From positions 1-38,018 of IMG/VR virus record IMGVR_UViG_3300010397_000038: a stretch of DNA of 38,018 bases; one strand, written 5' to 3'. This document shows positions 21,549-29,430 of the stretch, in pieces. Source of the DNA: a virus. The notes under the pieces were generated by a model, which saw only the letters and a program-made list of their open reading frames with translations, was not told where the DNA came from and searched no databases. How positions within the stretch are numbered: position 1 is the first letter of the stretch; each line of letters opens with the position of its first letter. The position numbers were made by a program, and so were the translations under genes.

Positions 21549-22252
21549 AGGGTAACCTCCCGTTTTTTCTTGTCTTCGATAAGAGAATAGATATTCTCAA
21601 TGTTCTTCTCGATTACCATGACCCGCTTGCCAATGATGCGAATCTCTCTTAACAGTCCTTCTACATCTAACTTATGAGCCGATACTTTCTCTTCTAAATC
21701 TTGTCTAACAATTCCAAGCTTCTCTGGGATCAAATCCAAGATCTCAGCCATAAACTTAGAATTCATTTTTCCAACGTTGAGATTTATCTGGTTAAGAGAA
21801 TTCTCTATTACACCTGCATGCACTTTTAGACGCTCTTCAGTGGAACAAAAAAACTTTTTTAAACTATCTATCTCATTTTGAGCGTCAGTGATGCGATTAT
21901 TCGTTATGCTTTCTTCTCGAAGAAAATCGTGAATGTCTGTTTCAAGCTTTTTTAGATAATAGTCTGTACCACCCGCATACATTTTCATGCGGTGGTCTAT
22001 GAGTTCTTGATCTTCTTTTAAGACATCAACTTGTATGGATAGACTTTTATGCCTGGATTCCGATAAAGAGTGAGTTTTAGTGTAAGAATTTTCAAGATTC
22101 TCTAATCGAATCATCAGCTCGTTTAGAGTCTGATTGAGCTGATAAGAGACATCTTGAAAATTCTTTATCTCTTGCTGCACGACAAGTTCAAACTGCTTGG
22201 CTAGATCATTTCTATTGAGCATGTTTACCAAATTTAAGTTTAGAAAATGCAT
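21545..22252 (-). CDS. Coiled-coil tail accessory protein
   Basis: A 235-residue, charged, almost wholly helical protein with long coiled-coil heptads (LAKQFELVVQQEIKNF, LEKLGIVRQDLEEK-type stretches). Start uncertain: ATG 22252 overlaps the previous gene by 13 bases, and an internal ATG at 22222 would give 225 residues. It overlaps the start of the beta-helix fibre gene by 4 bases. A trimeric stalk, connector or fibre chaperone is likely by position. No family recognised. Confidence 0.6.
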   Translation of the reverse strand: MHFLNLNLVNMLNRNDLAKQFELVVQQEIKNFQDVSYQLNQTLNELMIRLENLENSYTKTHSLSESRHKSLSIQVDVLKEDQELIDHRMKMYAGGTDYYLKKLETDIHDFLREESITNNRITDAQNEIDSLKKFFCSTEERLKVHAGVIENSLNQINLNVGKMNSKFMAEILDLIPEKLGIVRQDLEEKVSAHKLDVEGLLREIRIIGKRVMVIEKNIENIYSLIEDKKKREVTL

Positions 22253-22581
22253 TCAATATAGACGTCACCAGCAGCAGGAGCCGTAACCTGCTTCACATAA
22301 AATCGATCCCCTACAGCAAGAACATATTTATCATCAGCTCTTGGATTCATATTTGCTTGCACGTCATAGAGCTTATAGCTTCCTTTTGCAACAAACATTT
22401 CTCCTTGAGAATCTGTAGGATCTAATGAAAAGATAAGATCCCCTTGTGTGTTGTTTGTGATGCAAAATGCTCTAACTTGTTGTGTTAAAGCAGAACCTAC
22501 AGGAGCGTAGCTTGCAGAAATTCCAGCGAAACCTAGTGACCTAAGAGATTCAAAACGTGCTCTAGCAACTCCATTTGCCAT
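22240..22581 (-). CDS. Tail-region protein, unknown (beta-rich)
   Basis: A 113-residue protein starting at ATG 22581, one base overlapping the previous stop. The first 25 residues are helical/basic (RARFESLRSLGFAGIS), the rest beta-rich (QGDLIFSLDPTDSQGEMFV, KYVLAVGDRFYVKQV). It lies between the fibre genes, so a tail attachment or capping protein is likely. No family named. Confidence 0.6.
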   Translation of the reverse strand: MANGVARARFESLRSLGFAGISASYAPVGSALTQQVRAFCITNNTQGDLIFSLDPTDSQGEMFVAKGSYKLYDVQANMNPRADDKYVLAVGDRFYVKQVTAPAAGDVYIECIF

Positions 22582-22844
22582 TATTCCGCCTTTTCAGCGC
22601 ATACCCCTTCACATGGTGCATTTCCGCAACATGCAGATAAATCTTCCTCTGAAGGATGTCGGGGTAACTCTTGCTGAGCTTTCATTTGTTCTTCTTGTTC
22701 TTTATGAGCAGCTACCATGCGCTCAACCATAAGTCCCTTGATTTGCATGAGAAAATCATGGAAAACACCGATAGCTAAATCGTTTTCAACGAAAATTCTT
22801 GCTTTTCCGCATTCGCTTGAAAATTGGGTGACTGCTTTGTTCAT
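22581..22844 (-). CDS. Small Cys-rich tail-region protein, unknown
   Basis: An 87-residue protein starting at ATG 22844 with AAAGGAAAA upstream. An upstream extension to 22889 runs into a hairpin and is rejected. The middle is helical (MIQ-type, HDFLMQIKGLMVERMVAAH), and the acidic tail has CCGNAPCEGVC, four Cys in eleven residues, possibly metal binding. The stop overlaps the next start by one base. Confidence 0.6.
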   Translation of the reverse strand: MNKAVTQFSSECGKARIFVENDLAIGVFHDFLMQIKGLMVERMVAAHKEQEEQMKAQQELPRHPSEEDLSACCGNAPCEGVCAEKAE

Positions 22845-22860
22845 ATTTTTTCCTTTGGTT

Positions 22861-22892
22861 ATATTGAGGGGCCTTTTACAGCTCCTCAATAT
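22861..22892 (-). promoter_or_regulatory. Intergenic hairpin after the first tail-fibre gene
   Basis: ATATTGAGG (22861-22869) pairs with CCTCAATAT (22884-22892), with GC pairs continuing inside. It lies between the tail-fibre stop (22920) and the next start (22844). No T-tract follows on the minus strand, so a terminator is doubtful. It may stabilise or process the operon mRNA. Confidence 0.4.
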
Positions 22893-22919
22893 AATAAAGT
22901 TTTACTTATTACACAATCC

Positions 22920-25196
22920 TTACAGTGGTCTAACGATGAAATAAGCCACTGTAGAGACATCAGCAGTTTGAGGTGAACCAGGAGTTCCTAGGATCAAGCT
23001 TGTAATTGTGAAAGAAGCACCATTGCTAATGGTGTAGCTAAGCTCGCCAAGCGTCACAGATCCATTGGCTGCAACACGTGATAAGAAGATCAAATCTCCT
23101 GTTGCAATATTTGTATTGGCAACCGTTACGGTTCCTAGAACAAGCACAGCAGATCCTGCAAAATCTGTAGCTGCCCCAGCTTTGATTTGTAGTCCTTTAC
23201 CTGTTGTAGCAATCTTTAAGTGAGAACTTGTCACCGCAACGTTTGCCGATCCCCCCACAATGCTAACCCCACTTGCTCCAGTGGTGTTACCGATTGTGAT
23301 GGTTTTTGCTGCCGCATCAGCACCAATGTTAATCGCTCCTGTACCTGTGACAATTCCAAAACTTCCGTTTGTAGTTGTCCAAGCGCATGCACCTGATCCA
23401 GAATTTACATTGACTGCAGTTGCTCCCGTGATATTACCGATCGTAATGGTTTTAGCAGCAGCATCTGCACCAATATTAATTGCCCCTGTACCAGTCACAA
23501 CACCAAATGAACCGTTGGTTGTTGTCCAAGCACATGCTCCAGATCCTGAGTTCACATTGACTGCAGTTGCACCTGTGATATTACCAATAGTGATTGTGTG
23601 GGCTATTGCATTGGTACCTATATTTAGAGCACCTGTTCCACAGTTAACCACAACGCTTGTTGCGCCTGTAGAGTTTCCTAGTGTGATTGTTTTTGCTGCC
23701 GCATCGGTACCTACGTTAATTGCCCCTGTGCCTGTAATTAAACTGAAATCACCATTTGTAGTTGTCCAAGCGCAAGCTGAAGAACCTGAATTGACGTTCA
23801 CAGCTGTGGCTCCAGTCACATTGCCAATCGTAATAGTCTTGGCAGCGGCATCTGTACCTAGATTGATTGCTCCAGTTCCTGTTGCTACGCCAAATGAGCC
23901 GTTTGTAGTTGTCCAAGCGCATGCTCCAGAGCCACTATTCACATTCACAGCTGTTGCGCCCGTCACGTTTCCAATGGTGATAGTATGTGCTACTGCGTTT
24001 GTTCCTATGTTAAGTGCCCCTGTACCACAATTGAGGACAACACTTGTTGCGCCTGTTGAATTTCCTACTGTAATTGTGTGAGCAGCGGCATCTGCGCCAA
24101 TATTAATTGCTCCTGTACCTGTTACAAGGCTAAACGCGCCGTTTGTTGTGGTGTAGGTTGATCCCCCTGTACCTGTATTAATATTGACTGCAGTAGCTCC
24201 TGTCACGTTTCCGATTGTGATTGTTTTCGCTACTGTGGTACCGATGTTAATTGCACCTGTACCTGAGTCAATCACAACTGCACTAGCGCCTGTTTGGTTT
24301 CCAATGGTCACTGTTTGAGCAATGGCATTTGCACCTATTTGAACACCCGCTGAACCGCTATTCACAACAACTTGAGTGGCACCTGTACTATTACCTACTG
24401 TAATTACACGAGCTGCAGCTCCAGTGCCGATATTAATATTTTGCGCATCCGCATCGTTACCAATCCCAATTACACCTGCAGAGCTATTTAGTTCTAAAAC
24501 ACCATCTGCATCTAGAAGCATCGTGTCATCAGAATTAAGGATAATGTCACCTGAACCGGTAGTGGTGACTGTGAAATGTCCTGTGCCTGTGTTGACAGCG
24601 ACTGCTGTAGCTCCTGAGATGTTTCCTATTGTGATCGTGCGAGCCGCTGCTCCTGTACCAATATTTACAGCAGCCGTATCAGCATCAGAGGCTAAATTTA
24701 AGGCTGTACCAGCTGTTAAAATAGTTGCCGATCCACTTAAAGAAGATAGTCCGCTAGCTGCCAGTGTTGTAAAGGCGCCTGCCCCTGGAGTGGTTCCACC
24801 AATGGCGGGAGGAGTTGCGAGCAATTGTGCTGTCTTAAGAGGCGTCATTGCTACGTTATCATTGGATGCTGCTTGAGCTTCTGCAGTTGTGGCGAGCTGG
24901 CCAATACCCGAAAGTGTTTCACTCCATGCGGGGGCGCCTGCAATTGCCAAGTTATCCGCGTAGAGCTTAGTGGCTACAGGAGAACTGTTATCTGTAAGGA
25001 GCACCACACCCTCAACTACGGTCGTTGCAGAAGGAACAAGACCTCCTACAGCGCTAGCTAGTGTTGCAGGGGTAATATAAAGCTGCTCGGATAAGCCAGC
25101 TGCTGCTTCTGTTGCATTGGCGGCTTTAGTTTGCCCTGTCCAAGCTTGGTTTGATTGTTTGCCTGTATAGCTGTTAGGACGCGCAAATTTGGGCAT
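22920..25196 (-). CDS. Long repetitive tail fibre protein
   Basis: A 758-residue, Gly/Thr/Asn/Ala-rich protein of low charge. After a 100-residue N-terminal part (PKFARPNSYTGKQSNQAWTG...) it is built from repeats of about 40 residues: TGAINIGxDAAAKTITIGN, then xTGATAVNVNSGSGACAWTT and TNGSF. A C-terminal 80-residue part differs (LSRVAANGSVTLGELSY). Such beta-rich repeats form long fibre shafts. No catalytic motif. It lies between the putative ejection genes and the second fibre, with a plus-strand ribbon-helix-helix gene at its 5' side. Confidence 0.75.
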   Translation of the reverse strand: MPKFARPNSYTGKQSNQAWTGQTKAANATEAAAGLSEQLYITPATLASAVGGLVPSATTVVEGVVLLTDNSSPVATKLYADNLAIAGAPAWSETLSGIGQLATTAEAQAASNDNVAMTPLKTAQLLATPPAIGGTTPGAGAFTTLAASGLSSLSGSATILTAGTALNLASDADTAAVNIGTGAAARTITIGNISGATAVAVNTGTGHFTVTTTGSGDIILNSDDTMLLDADGVLELNSSAGVIGIGNDADAQNINIGTGAAARVITVGNSTGATQVVVNSGSAGVQIGANAIAQTVTIGNQTGASAVVIDSGTGAINIGTTVAKTITIGNVTGATAVNINTGTGGSTYTTTNGAFSLVTGTGAINIGADAAAHTITVGNSTGATSVVLNCGTGALNIGTNAVAHTITIGNVTGATAVNVNSGSGACAWTTTNGSFGVATGTGAINLGTDAAAKTITIGNVTGATAVNVNSGSSACAWTTTNGDFSLITGTGAINVGTDAAAKTITLGNSTGATSVVVNCGTGALNIGTNAIAHTITIGNITGATAVNVNSGSGACAWTTTNGSFGVVTGTGAINIGADAAAKTITIGNITGATAVNVNSGSGACAWTTTNGSFGIVTGTGAINIGADAAAKTITIGNTTGASGVSIVGGSANVAVTSSHLKIATTGKGLQIKAGAATDFAGSAVLVLGTVTVANTNIATGDLIFLSRVAANGSVTLGELSYTISNGASFTITSLILGTPGSPQTADVSTVAYFIVRPL
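23230..24680. repeat. Tandem coding repeats of the tail fibre (about 120 bases per unit)
   Basis: Within the fibre gene, near-identical blocks (encoding AAAKTITIGN...TGAINIG units) recur about every 40 codons, with several pairs nearly identical over more than 60 bases. Such blocks recombine easily and may vary in number between isolates or be collapsed in assembly. Confidence 0.8.
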
Positions 25197-25314
25197 AAGG
25201 ATTCTCCTAGACTTTGTGTAAATTTAAACTTCAATATATTACTTATGGGCGTGCAAAAACACATATCTGTTGAAGAAAAAACAGAATTATGAATAATTGA
25301 ATAAGTGGGGATCT

Positions 25315-25482
25315 ATGGATAAAGAAAACTCAAAGCATACTACGACAACTTTTCAGCTGACACATCATCTGCATACGCAGCTTAAGACGATGTGTATGCT
25401 GACAAAAAAGAGCATGGGTGCGTTTATCAGAATAGCGATTTTAGATAAGATTAATGACTTGAATAAAAATCAGCCGAAATAG
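25315..25482 (+). CDS. Arc/Mnt-like ribbon-helix-helix protein
   Basis: A 55-residue protein starting at ATG 25315, with GTGGGGA 6 bases upstream. A strand TTFQLTHHLHTQ is followed by helices LKTMCMLTKKS and GAFIRIAILDKINDL, the ribbon-helix-helix pattern of Arc and Mnt. It is a single plus-strand gene between the third putative ejection gene and the first tail fibre. In P22, the immI genes mnt and arc sit between gene 16 and tailspike gene 9 (established), so position and fold both match. The target is unknown. Confidence 0.6.
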   Translation: MDKENSKHTTTTFQLTHHLHTQLKTMCMLTKKSMGAFIRIAILDKINDLNKNQPK

Positions 25483-25553
25483 AGAGTAACAGTGCATTTC
25501 ATTTTATGTTTCGTGCTATCCCTTTTCTTGATGGTAATTTTTTCTATCACTGA

Positions 25554-27158
25554 CTAATCTTCTTTCAGATCTTTTGTAAGAAAACTCCAATCTTCATTAG
25601 GATGCTTCCTTTTCATGTAGTCTTGCGCTTGCTTTACAGTTTCCTGGATAGACTTGATTGAAGCAGAGTTAAAATTATGCACGAGCTTTCCTGCGATTGT
25701 TTGAAGATAGGGGCTGATCAGCATTTCTCTTGCAAGTAGGCGAATAGATGTTTCCGTAGCTAATGAAGCTAATCCCCACGGGTTGCCATGGACTAAAGCA
25801 AATGCTGCTGGAACGGTCGCTGCGATTTCCCCCTTGTTAAGGAAAGCATCTACTATATCTGGCTTCAACTTTTTAGAAATTTGCGCATATTTGCTATAGA
25901 GATCATTAGTCATTTCGAACTGTTGCGCAAGTTTTGGGGAAACCTTATTTAAAACTTCCGCTAGTGGCTCTTTGAGTTGCGCTAATGCTTTTTTCCCACC
26001 ATTAATACTATTCCATTTCACCGATTTGTTGATATCTTGCCAAAAGTTCACAATGTATTCTGGAGTAACTTTTCCATCACGCAATGTTTGTAAAGACTTT
26101 TCTATATAATCCAATGCTGCTTGCTTATCTGGCGAAGGAGCAAGAGTTTTAGAAAGTTCATTGCGAATGTTGCCAATTTTTTTTCTTAGACTTAGCTGAT
26201 CAGCATTGATAAGCGGTATTTTTGATTCTGCATTAGATTTTATCGAGTTATAAGAATCTCCAAGCTGTTCCTTGAGTCTTCCAAATACTTTTTTAGTTCG
26301 AGTTCCCTTCTTAGCAAGACGAGAAAGTAGTGCTGATTTTCCTTCAGATTGAAGAAGTGGAGCAATACTTTGCTCTGATAAACCTATCTGTCTACCAGCA
26401 TTAACGATCTCTTTTCCTGATTTTGAAAGAGGTGCAAGATTTTTAGTGATTACTGTACTTGCTATTGGTGTTGCTATCTCTACACCTGTAGCTAATGCTT
26501 CTGGACCTCCAGCTTCTCTAATGCCTTGTCCAGCCGCTCCCGCTGCGCCTAGGCTTAATAACGCTTTGCTTCCTCCACCTGTAGGAATTCCTTCGCCAAC
26601 AAATTGCGCTGCATTACCTACTACTCTTCCATGGGGTGTTTTGCCCTTTCCAATACCTGTTAAAGATTCAATTCCCTGATTGATATCCTGAGAAGAAGGC
26701 AAGCGATTGAGATTAGGTGCGTCTTCATCATCAGAGAGAAGCATAAGTTCACCAAATGAGGGCTGTTCTCCACGATTAATCTTCTGTAAGATTTCAAACT
26801 GAACTGAATTTCTAGCCTGTTCGCCTGGCAGCGTTTCCCCTGCTTTTCTCTGGAGTCCAAAAGCATCTAAGAGATTGCCATAAGCACCTAAAATACCAGC
26901 GCCAAATTTAGCTAAACCTTGTTCTCCTATGTCTTGAAGAGTTCCTAAGAATCCTAACTCGCTATCTTTCTGCTCTTGGTTTTGAGTCGCCATTTGCTCA
27001 AAGATATTGCCTTTAGGTTCTTCAACAGCTTCAGCAACGACTTCTTGATTAGGAGAAGCGATAACTTCAGATACCGCTTCAGGCTTGGTATACTCAGCGT
27101 TCATACCTGAAAAATTATTCGCTTCATTGTCTTTGGCTAATCTTTCAAATATATTCAT
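25554..27158 (-). CDS. Putative DNA ejection protein (P22 gp16-like position)
   Basis: A 534-residue protein starting at ATG 27158. The N-terminal 60 residues are charged, followed by Gly/Ala-rich, weakly hydrophobic stretches (LLSLGAAGAAGQGIREAGG, VPAAFALVHGNPWGLASLAT) and long helices (about 270-440). P22 ejection proteins gp7, gp20 and gp16 leave the virion first and build a channel across the envelope. This is the third of three consecutive overlapping genes in that position. Family assignment is positional; I see no catalytic motif such as a transglycosylase. Confidence 0.6.
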   Translation of the reverse strand: MNIFERLAKDNEANNFSGMNAEYTKPEAVSEVIASPNQEVVAEAVEEPKGNIFEQMATQNQEQKDSELGFLGTLQDIGEQGLAKFGAGILGAYGNLLDAFGLQRKAGETLPGEQARNSVQFEILQKINRGEQPSFGELMLLSDDEDAPNLNRLPSSQDINQGIESLTGIGKGKTPHGRVVGNAAQFVGEGIPTGGGSKALLSLGAAGAAGQGIREAGGPEALATGVEIATPIASTVITKNLAPLSKSGKEIVNAGRQIGLSEQSIAPLLQSEGKSALLSRLAKKGTRTKKVFGRLKEQLGDSYNSIKSNAESKIPLINADQLSLRKKIGNIRNELSKTLAPSPDKQAALDYIEKSLQTLRDGKVTPEYIVNFWQDINKSVKWNSINGGKKALAQLKEPLAEVLNKVSPKLAQQFEMTNDLYSKYAQISKKLKPDIVDAFLNKGEIAATVPAAFALVHGNPWGLASLATETSIRLLAREMLISPYLQTIAGKLVHNFNSASIKSIQETVKQAQDYMKRKHPNEDWSFLTKDLKED

Positions 27159-28459
27159 TCGTATGAATACCCCAATTTTGTAGCCTCTTGAGCGGCTTTT
27201 TTAGGATCATTATCAAATTGTCTCAGTAAAGCCTGAGCCACTACAGCAGAAATTGGAGTGTCTTTTTCAACTTTTCTAAACTTCTGCGGTGTGTTTTCTC
27301 CAATAGCTTTAATCGCTCTCAGATCATTGAAAAGCTCGATTTGCTTTTTCTCAGCATATTGCGCAAGTTGCTTATCCACCATGGAACTTAATTTCGCCTG
27401 GCTCAAATCTCCTTCACTGATAAGCTTATCTGAAATCTCTTCCGTCAGGCGCACCTTTTCCTTATCCAAATCTAGTTCATTTCTAAACGCACGTGCTACG
27501 GAAAGATTAGCCTCGATGCTTCGTCCAATTTTTGGCATCATGTCTGAAATCTGCTGTTCTACCCACTGATTAGGGCGAGCGCCAGCACGAGCAATATTTC
27601 CTAAGAAATATTCCTTTCCAGCTGTTTTGAATATTGCTCCTTCTGGAGATCTAAATCCTTCTATCCCAGTGACTTCAGCTAAGTTATCTGGAGAGAAATA
27701 GGATAGGTTTCTTGTTGCAACTGCATCTTCCATTGATTTCAGAGCAGATTCTTTCTGAGGAAGGGTCGCAGATAGTTCATCTACTTTTTCCTTGAATTTA
27801 TCAGCACGCGCTAGATTGCTTTTGAATACAGCATCTTTCTGACCTTGAGCAATTTTCTCGTTATTTTTGATCACCTCAAGCTGTGCTTTAGCAGGTTCGG
27901 AAATCTCTCTATCTGGATGACCTGTAAGCACTGTGAGCTGCTGTTTATTCATCTTATCTAGAAAAGATGCTTGAGGGGGTCTAGAGATCATTTTCGTGGC
28001 GCCAGGAATATGGTCCGGAACATTTGTAGGAGGGGTAGAAGGATCTGCTTGACCATTAGAAGGTACATCACCACCAAGGCCATATTGAGATAGGCGTGTA
28101 TTTTTATTTCTATCTTTTAGCTGTTGAGCTTGCACTGTAGGATGAATACCAGGGGTGATCCCAGCGGCTTGTTCATCTTGTCTTTTTCTCTCTATGTCAG
28201 CTCTTTCTCTAGCTAAAGTTTGTTTCTGCTGAAGACTATTATAAACATTGCTTAAATACTGTACGGCTGCTCCTTGTCTCTCAGGAGATACCTGAGATAA
28301 GATTTTACCAATGCTATTTTGCACGACAGCAGGGTCTTGTGTTTCCATGGCTTGTGAAAGAATGGTCTCAATAGCGCTATTATCCCTTTGCTTTACAAAG
28401 GCACCTGCAACGTTATTGCCAGCTGTTCTTCCTATTTCAAATGCGGATGGATTATTCAC
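27155..28459 (-). CDS. Putative DNA ejection protein (P22 gp20-like position)
   Basis: A 434-residue, Gln-rich, mostly helical protein (ALKSMEDAVATRN, ARADIERKRQDEQ stretches) with a Pro/Thr-rich linker around 130-155. Start ATG 28459 overlaps the previous stop, and its stop overlaps the next start (ATGA-type). Second of three consecutive genes upstream of the tail fibres, matching the order of P22 genes 7, 20 and 16. Identification is by position and composition. Confidence 0.6.
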   Translation of the reverse strand: MNNPSAFEIGRTAGNNVAGAFVKQRDNSAIETILSQAMETQDPAVVQNSIGKILSQVSPERQGAAVQYLSNVYNSLQQKQTLARERADIERKRQDEQAAGITPGIHPTVQAQQLKDRNKNTRLSQYGLGGDVPSNGQADPSTPPTNVPDHIPGATKMISRPPQASFLDKMNKQQLTVLTGHPDREISEPAKAQLEVIKNNEKIAQGQKDAVFKSNLARADKFKEKVDELSATLPQKESALKSMEDAVATRNLSYFSPDNLAEVTGIEGFRSPEGAIFKTAGKEYFLGNIARAGARPNQWVEQQISDMMPKIGRSIEANLSVARAFRNELDLDKEKVRLTEEISDKLISEGDLSQAKLSSMVDKQLAQYAEKKQIELFNDLRAIKAIGENTPQKFRKVEKDTPISAVVAQALLRQFDNDPKKAAQEATKLGYSYE

Positions 28460-29061
28460 ACTTGCCCCCTATCTTCTGCAAATCCTCGACGCGGTAGCTC
28501 CCCTTGTCTTGCTGTCGTCTGACCGCCTGGAACAGGTTGAAAATACTTACTGAATTGATCAGCAAATTTATCTCCTGATAGGTATCCACCAAGTCCTGAC
28601 ATCACATTTTGAGCTGAAGATGGCGTATTTTGCGCGCCAGAACCAGACCCAAGAATAGCATTAATGCTGTTCTGTTTTCTGCTTAAAGCATCGTTGTTAA
28701 ATTGGTAGAGCTGTTGATTTAGCATAGAATCTAGGTCTACACCAGCACGTAAAAGCTGATCATCTAGACCTGTTCCGCGCTGCTGTCCTGAAGCAATGTA
28801 TTGTTGCTGAATTTGAGGAGCGATTTGATTTCTAAACATGGCCTGAGCAGGATCTACAAATGACTTTTGAAAAACGTTTTCATCTTTATTGTAAAGATCT
28901 GCAAACGGTCCAGAACCACTTAAAGAGCTAATCAACTGATCTACGAGTTTACGCTGAGTACGTTGCATCTTAGATTCATTGGATGCTGAGCCTTTTCCGC
29001 TTAAGTAGCTAGCTCCTGCTGCTATTAGAGGAGGTCCCCAAATTTCTGCTCCATAGGTCAT
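28456..29061 (-). CDS. Putative DNA ejection protein (P22 gp7-like position)
   Basis: A 201-residue protein starting MTYGAEIWGPPLIAAGASYL, with a short hydrophobic/Gly-rich N-terminus and a Gln/Asn/Ser-rich remainder (FRNQIAPQIQQQYIASGQQ). This style (small Gly/Ala segment then Gln-rich helices) is common in first ejection proteins of podoviruses. The gene follows a structured, promoter-bearing gap at 29075-29159, so the ejection genes may form their own transcription unit. Positional assignment. Confidence 0.6.
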   Translation of the reverse strand: MTYGAEIWGPPLIAAGASYLSGKGSASNESKMQRTQRKLVDQLISSLSGSGPFADLYNKDENVFQKSFVDPAQAMFRNQIAPQIQQQYIASGQQRGTGLDDQLLRAGVDLDSMLNQQLYQFNNDALSRKQNSINAILGSGSGAQNTPSSAQNVMSGLGGYLSGDKFADQFSKYFQPVPGGQTTARQGELPRRGFAEDRGQV

Positions 29062-29074
29062 AAATTTTTTCCCC

Positions 29075-29159
29075 TTGACGTATGTTTTTTTTATGATATA
29101 ATCGGGCTGCGCCCAGGCGCTTCAGCGCCGAGTCAAGGCGCGGTCAAAGCCCGATTATA
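29075..29159. promoter_or_regulatory. GC-rich nested dyad carrying -10 boxes on both strands
   Basis: Perfect 12-bp arms TATAATCGGGCT (29097-29108) and AGCCCGATTATA (29148-29159) enclose GCGCC (29109-29113)/GGCGC (29137-29141) and GGCGC (29116-29120)/GCGCC (29125-29129). The arms put TATAAT on each strand. Plus: TTGACG (29075-29080), 16 bases, TATAAT. Minus: TTGGAC, 17 bases, TATAAT (29159-29154), reading into the ejection genes. The plus promoter would be antisense to the upstream virion genes. Confidence 0.55.
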
Positions 29160-29163
29160 AAGT

Positions 29164-29430
29164 TTAACTCAATTGCGTCCAAGTGACGTTTGTCGGACTC
29201 GTGTGATTTGTTAACATTTCCACTTTGTTTGTGCTCAAGTTGATGTTGATAGATCCTTGAGCTAGAAATGTGTCGCTAGCTTGTCCGTCAGTGTTTCTCT
29301 GATAGAGATCAGGTTTTCCATTTATTGCCTCAGCTAAGTCCATGTACATACGCTGAAGCTTAATTACAAGCTCTTCAACTGTCATATCGGCTTGCTCGCC
29401 AAAGTTGAATGTGTCTGGTATTCTACCCAC
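29164..29430 (-). CDS. Small virion-operon protein, unknown
   Basis: An 88-residue protein (start ATG 29430, overlapping the previous stop by 8 bases). Helical N-terminal half (DMTVEELVIKLQRMYMDLA) and Thr/Asn-rich C-terminal half (SININLSTNKVEML). It is last before the structured gap at 29159. It may be a small tail-completion protein. No family recognised. Confidence 0.65.
   Translation of the reverse strand: MGRIPDTFNFGEQADMTVEELVIKLQRMYMDLAEAINGKPDLYQRNTDGQASDTFLAQGSININLSTNKVEMLTNHTSPTNVTWTQLS

Noticed and set aside
22861-22892. Rho-independent terminator after the tail fibre
   Set aside because: Stable stem but no T-run on the coding strand.
23260-24876. Long plus-strand frames (273 and 166 codons) opposite the tail fibre
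   Set aside because: They mirror the repeats of the fibre gene, are Pro/Val/Ala-rich and have no ribosome sites.
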